This document shows, piece after piece, positions 15,414-23,044 of a stretch of DNA of 64,000 nt. The first letter of the stretch is position 1, and each line of letters opens with the position of its first letter. A program made the translations under genes and the position numbers. The DNA is from VRUE01 sp963704505 (GTDB lineage Bacteria; Actinomycetota; Thermoleophilia; Solirubrobacterales; 70-9): NCBI GenBank assembly GCA_963704505.1, contig OY969912.1:1798001-1862000 (forward strand). Direction: 5' to 3'. The notes under the pieces were generated by a model. That model had not been told where the DNA came from. It ran no database searches and saw nothing but the letters and a program-made list of their open reading frames with translations.

Positions 15414-17213
15414 ATGGCACTGACACGACCCATCTACCTGGATCTCTCGCCCGAGCCGGTCGAGGCCATCTACCACCCGGTCGAAAAGGCCGGCGCGAAG
15501 GAGACGGCGGTCCTCATCTGCCCGCCCTGGGGCTGGGACGAGGTCGCGTCCTACCGGGGCAGGCGGGACTGGGCCCGGCAGCTGGCGGCGGCCGGTCACC
15601 CGACGCTCCGCTTCGGGCTCCCGGCGACGGGCAACAGCGCCGGCTCGCCCGGCGACCCCGGTCGCGTCGACGCCTGGGTCGGCGCGATCGACGGGGCGGC
15701 GGAATGGCTGCGGGCGGTCAGCGGGCTGCGTCTCGCCGTGCTCGGCCTCGGCCTAGGCGGCCTGCTGGCGCAGGAGGCGCTGGCGCGCGGCGCTCGCTTC
15801 GAGGACCTGATCCTTTGGGGGGCGCCGGTTTCCGGCCGAGCCTTCGTGCGCGAAATGGAAGCCTTTTCGCGGATGCAGACCTGGAACGGCGCCGACCAGG
15901 ACGGCGAGCCGGCGCTGCCGGACGGCTGGCTCGAGGCGGGCGGCTTCGTCCTCAGCCGCGAGACGATCGAGTCGCTCAAGTCGCTGAGGCCCGAGGTGCG
16001 CGCGGGCGACGCCCCGGGCCGGGCGCTGCTGCTCGAGCGCGACGGCATCGGCGTCGACGAGGGCCTCCGCGGCAGCTTCGAGGACGCCGGCGCCGCGGTC
16101 ACGGTGGCTCCCGGCGACGGCTGGGGAACGCTGGTCTCCCACGCGGAGCGAACCGAGCTGCCGGCGGCCGTCGGCGAGCGAGTCGACGCCTGGCTTGCCG
16201 AGGGCCATGCAGCCGTCGGCGCCGTTACTCCTGACGGGATGACGTCCACCGTCAGCGGAGACGGGACGGTCGTCGCCGAGCTCGACGAGCTCGTCCTCGA
16301 CGTCGGCGGGCAGGCCGTTCGTGAGTCGGCGATCTCGGTGCCGCAGCAGTTCGGCCGCGCCTACGGAATCCTCTCCGAGCCTGACGAGGAGGGGGAGAAC
16401 GACGCTCCGTTCTGTGCCCTCTTCCTCAACGCGGGCGCGGTCCGCAACATCGGCCCGAACAGGCTCTGGGCCGAGACGGCCCGTCGTTGGGCAGCGCGCG
16501 GGGTCAGGTCGCTGCGGTTGGACCTCGAGGGGATCGGCGAGTCCGACGGCACCGCCGGCCGGTTCTACCAGCCGAAGTTCGAGCAGCAGCTCGCGGTCGT
16601 CATCGATCGCCTGCAGGAGCAAGGTCTCGGCGACAGATTCCTGCTGGTCGGCCTCTGCAGCGGGGGGTACTGGGCTTTTCGCGAGGCGCTCAGCGGCCCT
16701 CGCGTCCACACGCTGCTGCTGCTGAACTCGGGCGCTCTGGAGTGGGACACGGAGACGATCGACCAGCAGCGCGAGGCGGGCAAGCTCACCCACGCTTCGG
16801 ACCCGCGCAAATGGAAGGAGCTGCTGCGCGGCGAAGTCGGCTTCGAGAAGCTGGTCATCCTCGCCCGCGCGCTGCTGGGCAGACTGGGGCACTCGGTCGC
16901 GCAGCTCGCCGGGCGTCTGGCGAGGCGGCAGCCGGTGGAGTCGAGCCTGGAGGCCGCCCTCGATCGCCTCAAGGACGCCGGAACGGTCGTCGTCATGGCG
17001 TTCTCGACCGGAGAGCCGCTGTTCGAGGACCTCGAGGCCGACGGCACCCTGGCGCAGATCGAGCGCTGGCCCAACATCGAGGTGACCGAGCTGCCGGGCG
17101 ACGATCACACGCTGCGCCCGATCCCCGCCCAGATCGGCGCCCAGGAACTGCTCGATCGCGAGTTGGAGCTGGCCCTCGAGCGAAGCCGGCGCGGCGTCAG
17201 CTTGGCCCGGTAG
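15414..17213 (+). CDS. Tandem alpha/beta hydrolase (exosortase-system-associated type)
   Basis: A 599-residue fusion of two alpha/beta hydrolase folds. The N half (about 1-265) has a nucleophile elbow GLGLGG at 111-116 with Gly113 where Ser should be, so it is probably inactive. The C half (about 285-599) reads FLNAGAVRNIGPNRLW and LRLDLEGIGESDG, has elbow GLCSG (413-417) with Cys415 as nucleophile, and a C-terminal His in GDDHTLRPI. Related hydrolases accompany exosortase and polysaccharide loci. The gene starts seven bases after the GH2 stop and ends the operon. It could act as a carrier-protein thioesterase or acyltransferase; this is inference. Confidence 0.78.
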   Translation: MALTRPIYLDLSPEPVEAIYHPVEKAGAKETAVLICPPWGWDEVASYRGRRDWARQLAAAGHPTLRFGLPATGNSAGSPGDPGRVDAWVGAIDGAAEWLRAVSGLRLAVLGLGLGGLLAQEALARGARFEDLILWGAPVSGRAFVREMEAFSRMQTWNGADQDGEPALPDGWLEAGGFVLSRETIESLKSLRPEVRAGDAPGRALLLERDGIGVDEGLRGSFEDAGAAVTVAPGDGWGTLVSHAERTELPAAVGERVDAWLAEGHAAVGAVTPDGMTSTVSGDGTVVAELDELVLDVGGQAVRESAISVPQQFGRAYGILSEPDEEGENDAPFCALFLNAGAVRNIGPNRLWAETARRWAARGVRSLRLDLEGIGESDGTAGRFYQPKFEQQLAVVIDRLQEQGLGDRFLLVGLCSGGYWAFREALSGPRVHTLLLLNSGALEWDTETIDQQREAGKLTHASDPRKWKELLRGEVGFEKLVILARALLGRLGHSVAQLAGRLARRQPVESSLEAALDRLKDAGTVVVMAFSTGEPLFEDLEADGTLAQIERWPNIEVTELPGDDHTLRPIPAQIGAQELLDRELELALERSRRGVSLAR

Positions 17214-17236
17214 TCATCGAGATCCTCGACCTGAAT

Positions 17237-17280
17237 GCTCGGCCGGCAGGACGGGGCCGTGACGGCTCCTCGCGCCGAGC
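17237..17280. terminator. Possible bidirectional hairpin between convergent genes
   Basis: In the 69-base convergent gap, gctcggc (17237-17243) pairs with gccgagc (17274-17280). An imperfect GC-rich hairpin lies inside the loop. No T-tract is present on either strand, so this is a weak call. Confidence 0.3.
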
Positions 17281-17282
17281 CT

Positions 17283-18335
17283 CTACAGCCCGTACGACTC
17301 GGCCAGCTCCGGATCCTTCTCGGCCAGCATTTCGGCCAGCTCAACCATCACCTTGCACTGCTTCCAGGTGGCGTCGTCCTGCATCTTGCCGTCGATCATG
17401 TGGACGCCGCGGCCGTCGGGGATCGCCTCGAGGACTTTGCGGGCGAACTTGACCTCGTCGGGCGGCGGGCTGAAGACCTTCTTGGCGATGTCGATCTGGA
17501 CCGGGTGCAGCGACCAGGCGCCGACGCAGCCCATCAGGAAGGCGGCGCGGAACTGCGTCTCGCAGCCGGCCGTGTCCTTGATGTCGCCGAAGGGGCCGTA
17601 GAAGGGCAGGATCCCGGTCGAGGCGCAGGCGTCGACCATGCGGGCGATCGAGTAGTGCCAGAGGTCCTGCTGGGCGCTGACGCGGTCGGCCTCGGGGTTC
17701 TCCGGGTCCGCCGGGTCCTCCATCACGCGGTAGCCGGGATGGCCACCGCCGACGCGGGTCGTCTTCATCCGCCGCGAGGCGGCGAGATCGGCGGGGCCGA
17801 AACTCATCCCCTGCATGCGCGGGCTGGCGGCGGCGATCTCCTCGAGGTTGACGACGCCCTGCGCGGTCTCGAGGATCGCGTGGATCAGGATCGGCCGCTC
17901 CAGCTTCGCCTTGCCCTCGAGCTGGGCGAGCAGGCGGTCGACGTAGTGGATGTCCCAGGCGCCCTCGACCTTGGGCACCATGACCACCTCGAGCTGGTCG
18001 CCGATCTCGGTGACGAGCGTGGTGAGGTCGTCGAGCACCCACGGGCTCTCCAGCGAGTTGACCCGGGTCCAGAGCGCGGTCTGGCCGAAATCGGACTCCT
18101 TGGCGGCCTTGATCAGACCTTGGCGCGCCGCCTCCTTGCGGTCGACCGGGATCGCGTCCTCGAGGTTGCCGAGCAGGATGTCGGTCTTCTGGGCGATGCC
18201 CGCTGCCTTTTCGACCATCTTCTCGTTCGAGAAATCGAGGAAGTGGATCATCCGCGAAGGCTTGACGGGAATCTCGTGAAGCGGCTCCGGCGCGCCGATC
18301 GCCAGCGGCTGGAAGAAGTCTCTGGGGTTTCTCAA
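17283..18335 (-). CDS. mcl: Malyl-CoA / beta-methylmalyl-CoA lyase (Chloroflexus type)
   Basis: A 350-residue HpcH/HpaI-type CoA-ester lyase. The whole protein follows the pattern I recall for Chloroflexus Mcl: FFQPLAIGAPEP at the start, LLGNLEDAIP, VVMVPKVEGAWDIH, FGPADLAASRRMKTTRVGGG, and the ending PELAESYGL. It would split (2R,3S)-beta-methylmalyl-CoA into glyoxylate and propionyl-CoA and interconvert malyl-CoA with acetyl-CoA plus glyoxylate. It is a monocistronic minus-strand gene between the carrier-protein operon and the polysaccharide locus, 27 kb from the other ethylmalonyl-CoA genes. Confidence 0.9.
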   Translation of the reverse strand: MRNPRDFFQPLAIGAPEPLHEIPVKPSRMIHFLDFSNEKMVEKAAGIAQKTDILLGNLEDAIPVDRKEAARQGLIKAAKESDFGQTALWTRVNSLESPWVLDDLTTLVTEIGDQLEVVMVPKVEGAWDIHYVDRLLAQLEGKAKLERPILIHAILETAQGVVNLEEIAAASPRMQGMSFGPADLAASRRMKTTRVGGGHPGYRVMEDPADPENPEADRVSAQQDLWHYSIARMVDACASTGILPFYGPFGDIKDTAGCETQFRAAFLMGCVGAWSLHPVQIDIAKKVFSPPPDEVKFARKVLEAIPDGRGVHMIDGKMQDDATWKQCKVMVELAEMLAEKDPELAESYGL

Positions 18336-18409
18336 GGCTCTCCTAGTTCTCGTCTATTTGCGGGGAGGAAATCTATTTGGTCCATCGCTTTTGCCGCCTC
18401 CCGCCACCG

Positions 18410-18415
18410 TACTCT
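18410..18415 (+). promoter_or_regulatory. -10 hexamer TACTCT, leaderless-type promoter
   Basis: TACTCT ends 7 bases before ATG 18423. No Shine-Dalgarno is present between them. It probably drives the following four-gene run into the polysaccharide locus. Confidence 0.5.
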
Positions 18416-18422
18416 CGGCCGG

Positions 18423-18845
18423 ATGGAGGGTGGCGAGCGCGACACGACCAAGGACTGGCTGATCGCCGACGAGGACGCTCCGCCGCTGCTCGGCGAGCTG
18501 GTCGAGCGGATCGACGAGGCCCTGCGCGTCGCGCGCGCCTCGGAGGAGGCCGTGCGCTCGGCCGGCGACACCGCGGCCGAGGCCGCGGTCGAAGCGGCGG
18601 GCCGGGCTCGCGACGCGGTCGAGCAGGCGATGCGCGCCGCCGAGCACGCCCGGCGTTCGGCCGAGCTCGCCGAGCGGGCCAGCAACACGATGCTGGAGGC
18701 GCGCCGCCGCCCGGCGCTCCCGAGGACTCCCCCCGAGGACCCCAGCCTGCGCAGCTTCAGCGACCGGGCCGACCGAGTGGTCGCCCGGCTGCGGGCCCTG
18801 CAGCGGATTCCTCTGCGCGCGCCTGACCGCCCGCGCACCCCGTGA
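18423..18845 (+). CDS. Ala/Arg-rich coiled-coil protein, unknown
   Basis: A 140-residue hydrophilic protein dominated by one long helix (about residues 25-95) with repeated A-E-R-A heptad-like runs, followed by a basic Pro-rich tail. No signal peptide or known domain is recognised. It starts at ATG 18423, 7 bases after a -10 element, and overlaps the GNAT gene by four bases (GTGA), so it heads that transcript. It may be a scaffold or membrane-proximal organiser, but nothing fixes a function. Confidence 0.65.
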   Translation: MEGGERDTTKDWLIADEDAPPLLGELVERIDEALRVARASEEAVRSAGDTAAEAAVEAAGRARDAVEQAMRAAEHARRSAELAERASNTMLEARRRPALPRTPPEDPSLRSFSDRADRVVARLRALQRIPLRAPDRPRTP

Positions 18846-19918
18846 GCGCGGCCCCGGCGGCCGAGCGGATCTCGCGGCTCGACGACCTCGAGGACGAGTG
18901 GAAGGCACTCGCCGAGCGGGCCGACCACCCGTTCGCGACCTGGGAGTGGAACGAGGGCGCCTGGCGGCACCTGGGCCGCGGCGACCTCTACAGCTTTGCC
19001 TGCAGAGACGAGGACGGACGCCTCGCCGCCGTGCTGCCCATGTACGTCGCGCGGCGCATCGGCACCGCACGGATCGCCCGCTTCATCGGCCCGGGCGACC
19101 TTCGCGGGCCGGTCTGCGCGCCGGAGGGGCGGGCCAGGGCCGGCGAAGCGATGCGGGCCGCGGTCGGGCCCGGCCGCGATCGCTGTCAGGTCCTGCTGGC
19201 CGAGCGGCTGCCCGGCGGCAGCGGTTGGGACGCGGCGCTCGGAGGCCGGCCGCTAGCCACCCACGTCGACCCGGTGCTGCCGCTCGCCGGCGAGACCTGG
19301 GACGGGCTGCTCGCCGCGCGCAGCCGTAACTTTCGCCAGCAGGTGCGCCGCCGCGAGCGCAAGCTGGTCGAGGAGCACGGGCTCACCTTCCGGCTCTCCA
19401 GCGGTGCCGAGCGGGCCCGGTCGGACTTCGAGACCCTCGTCGGCCTCCATGGCCGGCGCTGGGGCGGGCAGACGACCGGCGTCTTCGAGGGCGCCAGCGG
19501 CGAGTTCCAGCGCGAGTTCGCCGCCGCCGCCGAGCGCCGCGGATGGCTGCGGCTCTGGATCGCGGAAGTCGACGGCGAGCCGGCCGCCGCCTGGTACGGG
19601 TGGCGCTTCGCCGGCTCGGAGTGGTACTACCAGGCGGGCAGGGACACCCGGTTCGACGATCTCTCGCTCGGCTTCGTCATGCTCGCCCACACCGTGCGCG
19701 AGGCCTGCGAAGACGGCGTCGACTCCTACCGATTCCTGGACGGCGCCGAGCCCTACAAGTGGCGCTTTGCGACCGCAGACCTGCGGGCCGAATCGCGGGC
19801 ATACGGCGCCGGGACCAGCGGTCGCGCGGTCGCCCTCGGCGGCCAGGCCGCGGCGCGCCTGCGCGCCTCGTTGCGCTCGGCGCGCGGCAAGGGCGCCGAA
19901 GGCAAGGACGGAAAATGA
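18842..19918 (+). CDS. FemAB/BioF2-like GNAT acyltransferase (first copy)
   Basis: A 358-residue protein with the double-GNAT arrangement of FemAB/CelD-type transferases. The N half contains DHPFATWEWNEGAWRHLG. The C half carries the acetyl/aminoacyl-transferase core GWLRLWIAEVDGEPAAAWYGW, YYQAGRD and YRFLDGAEPYKWRF. Such enzymes add acyl or aminoacyl groups to cell-wall or polysaccharide precursors. It overlaps its neighbours on both sides by four bases, binding it to the following glycosyltransferase. An aminoacyl donor from the nearby carrier-protein operon is possible but untested. Confidence 0.82.
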   Translation: MSAAPAAERISRLDDLEDEWKALAERADHPFATWEWNEGAWRHLGRGDLYSFACRDEDGRLAAVLPMYVARRIGTARIARFIGPGDLRGPVCAPEGRARAGEAMRAAVGPGRDRCQVLLAERLPGGSGWDAALGGRPLATHVDPVLPLAGETWDGLLAARSRNFRQQVRRRERKLVEEHGLTFRLSSGAERARSDFETLVGLHGRRWGGQTTGVFEGASGEFQREFAAAAERRGWLRLWIAEVDGEPAAAWYGWRFAGSEWYYQAGRDTRFDDLSLGFVMLAHTVREACEDGVDSYRFLDGAEPYKWRFATADLRAESRAYGAGTSGRAVALGGQAAARLRASLRSARGKGAEGKDGK

Positions 19919-21084
19919 GGCTCGGGCTGTTCGTCGATGCCGTCTACCGCTCCGACGGCGAACGGGTGTGGAGCGGCAATGAGCTGCTCGGCTTCTCGAC
20001 CTTCGCCGCCGCGGTCGGCGCCAACTTCGAGCGCATGCTGCTGATCTCCCGGGCCACCGAGGATGCCGCCCAGACTCCGTTCGAGCTGCCCGCCGGCCTC
20101 GAGCACTTCGCGCTTCCTTTCTACCCGAGCCTGCGCCGGCTGCCCGCCGTCGTCGCCGCGATCCCCTCGACGATCAGGGCTCTTTGGCGCTCGCTCGACG
20201 AGGTCGACATGGTCTGGGTCTCGGCGGCGAACCCGGTGGCCCTGCTGCTGGCCGGCCTCGCCAGGCTGCGCGGCAGGCGTGTCGCGGTGCTGGTCCGCCA
20301 GGAAACGATGGTCTATTACCGCAACCGGCTGCCGAGCAGGGCATGGACGCCGCTGCTGGCGCCTCTCTGGCTTGTCGAGCGGCTCTTCAAGCGGCTGGGC
20401 AGGCGCCACCCGGTCACCGCCGTCGGCGAGAGCATCGCCCGCGCCTACGGGGCGCCGCGTGACAACGTGATCGAGTTCGAGGTCAACCTGATTCCGACCT
20501 CGGAGATCCCCGCCGAGCCCGATGACGAGGTCTGGGGTAAGCCCGCTCGGCTGCTCACGGTCGGTCGGATCGAGCCGGAGAAGGACCCGGCCCTGCTGGT
20601 CGAGACGCTCGCCGGGCTCGAGCGCGCGGGCGCCGGCCGCTTCGAGGTCACCTGGGCGGGGGAGGGCCGACTGCGTGCGGACCTCGGCCGCCGTGCGGCG
20701 GCGGCCGGCCTCGGTGCCGCCGTCGCGCTGCCTGGGTTCGTCCCCTTCGGCCCGGAGCTGCGCGCCCTCTACGGCGATGCCGATGCCTACGTCCATGTCG
20801 CCAAGACCGAGGGAGTGCCCGGCGTGATCTGCGAGGCGATGGCCTTCGGATTGCCGATCGTCGCCACCGACGTAGGCGGAATCCGGGCGGCGACCGGCGA
20901 CGGCGAAGCGGCGCTGCTGGTCGCCCCGGGTGACGCCGATGGGCTGGTCGCGGCGATCGAGAAGCTCGCCGCCGAGCCCGAGTTGCGGCACCGGCTCGCC
21001 GAGCGCGGGCTGGCCCTCGCCAGGCGCTCGGCGCTCGACGTCGAAAGCAGGCGCGTGGCGGAATTCCTCGAGAGCGGCGGCTAG
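19915..21084 (+). CDS. Glycosyltransferase family 4
   Basis: A 389-residue GT-B enzyme starting at ATG 19915, overlapping the GNAT stop. The C-terminal Rossmann half shows LLTVGRIEPEKDP, YVHVAKTEGVPGVICEAMAFGLPIVATDVGG with the retaining-type E-x7-E arrangement, and an ATGDGEAALLVAPGD nucleotide-sugar loop. It probably transfers a hexose or related sugar onto the lipid-linked repeat unit at the inner membrane face. Two bases separate it from asnB. Confidence 0.9.
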   Translation: MRLGLFVDAVYRSDGERVWSGNELLGFSTFAAAVGANFERMLLISRATEDAAQTPFELPAGLEHFALPFYPSLRRLPAVVAAIPSTIRALWRSLDEVDMVWVSAANPVALLLAGLARLRGRRVAVLVRQETMVYYRNRLPSRAWTPLLAPLWLVERLFKRLGRRHPVTAVGESIARAYGAPRDNVIEFEVNLIPTSEIPAEPDDEVWGKPARLLTVGRIEPEKDPALLVETLAGLERAGAGRFEVTWAGEGRLRADLGRRAAAAGLGAAVALPGFVPFGPELRALYGDADAYVHVAKTEGVPGVICEAMAFGLPIVATDVGGIRAATGDGEAALLVAPGDADGLVAAIEKLAAEPELRHRLAERGLALARRSALDVESRRVAEFLESGG

Positions 21085-21086
21085 CG

Positions 21087-22952
21087 ATGTGCGGAATCTG
21101 TGGAGTCCTCGACCTCGGCCACGGGGCCCCACCGCGGCCCGAGGACGTGCGGGCGATGAACCAGACCCTGGTCCACCGCGGGCCGGACTCCGCCGGCGAG
21201 TACTTCGAGGGGCCGCTGGGGATGGCGATGCGGCGGCTCTCGATCATCGACCTGGCCGGCGGCGACCAGCCGCTCGCCAACGAGGACGGCAGCGTCCAGG
21301 CGATCCAGAACGGAGAGATCTACAACTTCCGCGAGCTGGGGGAGGAACTGCGCGGGCAGGGCCACCAGCTGCGCACCCGCAGCGACACCGAGGTGATCGC
21401 CCACCTCTACGAGCAACACGGGCTCGGCTTCGCCGAGCGCCTGCGCGGCATGTTCGCCGTCGCCGTCTGGGACGCGAAGCGTCGCCGCCTGGTCGTCGCC
21501 CGGGATCGCTACGGGATCAAGCCCCTCTACTACCGCGAGCAGGGCGGGACGCTCTCCTTCGCCTCCGAGCTGAAGGCGCTCCTGCGCCAGCCCGGCTTCT
21601 CGCGGGAGATCGACCTCGGCGCGCTCGAGGCCTACCTGGCGATGAACTTCGTCCCGGCGCCGCTGACGATCTTCCGCGAGGCGCGAAAGCTGCCGCCCGG
21701 CCAGATGCTCGTCTGCGAGGACGGCGCCGTGCGCATCGAGAGCTACGCGAGCCCCGGCGCCGTGCCCGAGGACCAGCTGCGCGGTGAGAGCACCGACGAG
21801 CTCGTCGAGGAGTTGCGCGGCCGCCTGCGCGGCTCGGTCCGCGCCCACATGGTCGCCGACGTCCCGGTCGGCGTGCTGCTCTCGGGCGGCGTCGACTCAG
21901 GGGCGCTCACCGCGCTCGCCAGCGAAGAGAGCTCAGAGCCGGTCAAGACCTTCACGATCGGGTTCGCCGACGCCGACTGGTCGGAGGCCGACCCTGCCCG
22001 CAAGGTCGCCGAGCGCTACGGCACCGACCACCACGAGCTGATCGTCGAACCCGACGCGGTCGAGCTGCTGCCGAAGATGGTCGAGATCTTCGACGAGCCC
22101 TTCGGCGACAACTCCTCGCTGCCCACCTTCCTCGTTTCTGAGCTCGCCGCCGAAAGCGTCAAGGTCGTCCTCTCCGGCGAGGGGGGCGACGAGCTCTTCG
22201 GCGGCTACTACTCCTACCTCGGCGACCTCTGGGCACCGCGGATCGGGCCGGCGGTCACCGTGGCACGGGGCCTGATCGAGCGCCTGCCCAGCGGCTCCGG
22301 CAGCCGCCGCCTCGACGATCGCCTGAAGCGGTTCTCCCGCGGCGCCCACCTCGACCAGCCAGAGCGCCACGTCGCCTGGAGCCAGGTCTTCTCGGTCGAG
22401 GCGCGCGAACGCCTCCTGGTCGAGCGGGAGGGGGGAGGCTTCGACCCGCTCGCCTCCCACCGCGAGCGTTGGGCCGCGTCGGCCGGCGCCGAGGAGGTCG
22501 CCCGCGCCCAGGACCTCGACTTCGGCACCTACATGGTCGACGACATCCTGGTCAAGATCGACCGGGCCAGCATGGCCTGCTCACTCGAGTCGAGGGTGCC
22601 GTTCATCGACCCCGAAGTGGTCGACTTCGCCTTCTCGGTTCCGACCAGCGAGAAGCTGCGCCTGCTCTCCAAGAAGCGCCTTCTCCGCAAGGCGGTGGAG
22701 CCGATGCTCCCCCGCGAGGTCGTCGACGGGCGCAAGCGCGGCTTCGCCCTGCCGGTCGCGAGCTGGTTCCGCGGCGAGCTCCTGCCCTTCGCCCGCGAGG
22801 TGCTCTCGGAGGAGCGGATCCGCTCCCAGGGGCTGCTCGACCCCGAGGCTGTGAGCGCGACGATCGACGTGCATGTCTCCGGCAGCGAGGACCTCAGCCG
22901 CAACATCTGGGGCTTGATCTGCCTCTCGCTCTGGCAGGACCGGTACGCCTAG
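21087..22952 (+). CDS. asnB: Asparagine synthase (glutamine-hydrolysing) type amidotransferase
   Basis: A 621-residue two-domain enzyme. Mature Cys2 (MCGICGVLD) begins the class II glutaminase domain, with RRLSIIDL and QNGEIYNF. The synthetase domain has the PP-loop LLSGGVDSGALTALA and the SGEGGDELFGGY motif. In a sugar locus such homologues often amidate a uronic acid or carrier-bound carboxylate rather than making asparagine; exosortase-linked loci carry comparable amidotransferases. It ends the run of overlapped genes begun at 18423. Confidence 0.93.
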   Translation: MCGICGVLDLGHGAPPRPEDVRAMNQTLVHRGPDSAGEYFEGPLGMAMRRLSIIDLAGGDQPLANEDGSVQAIQNGEIYNFRELGEELRGQGHQLRTRSDTEVIAHLYEQHGLGFAERLRGMFAVAVWDAKRRRLVVARDRYGIKPLYYREQGGTLSFASELKALLRQPGFSREIDLGALEAYLAMNFVPAPLTIFREARKLPPGQMLVCEDGAVRIESYASPGAVPEDQLRGESTDELVEELRGRLRGSVRAHMVADVPVGVLLSGGVDSGALTALASEESSEPVKTFTIGFADADWSEADPARKVAERYGTDHHELIVEPDAVELLPKMVEIFDEPFGDNSSLPTFLVSELAAESVKVVLSGEGGDELFGGYYSYLGDLWAPRIGPAVTVARGLIERLPSGSGSRRLDDRLKRFSRGAHLDQPERHVAWSQVFSVEARERLLVEREGGGFDPLASHRERWAASAGAEEVARAQDLDFGTYMVDDILVKIDRASMACSLESRVPFIDPEVVDFAFSVPTSEKLRLLSKKRLLRKAVEPMLPREVVDGRKRGFALPVASWFRGELLPFAREVLSEERIRSQGLLDPEAVSATIDVHVSGSEDLSRNIWGLICLSLWQDRYA

Positions 22953-23011
22953 CGCCAAAATTCGGTACGGGGAGCCGTGGGACGTTCGTCTACGGGGCAT
23001 TGCAGATCTAA

Positions 23012-23037
23012 GGAATCGGCGCCGCACCGCCGATTCC
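23012..23037 (+). other. Strong hairpin in the leader of the secreted lectin-like gene
   Basis: A perfect 10-base stem (ggaatcggcg / cgccgattcc) with loop ccgcac ends 7 bases before ATG 23045. It could terminate asnB transcription or mask the start of the next gene. No T-run and no Shine-Dalgarno are seen. Confidence 0.5.
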
Positions 23038-23044
23038 CCGGGGG

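Noticed and set aside
12815..15433. Long minus-strand reading frame (about 870 codons) opposite the GH2-like gene
   Set aside because: Antisense shadow of high-GC codon bias; low-complexity Arg/Ala/Gly content, no domain, and the plus strand has clear GH2 motifs.
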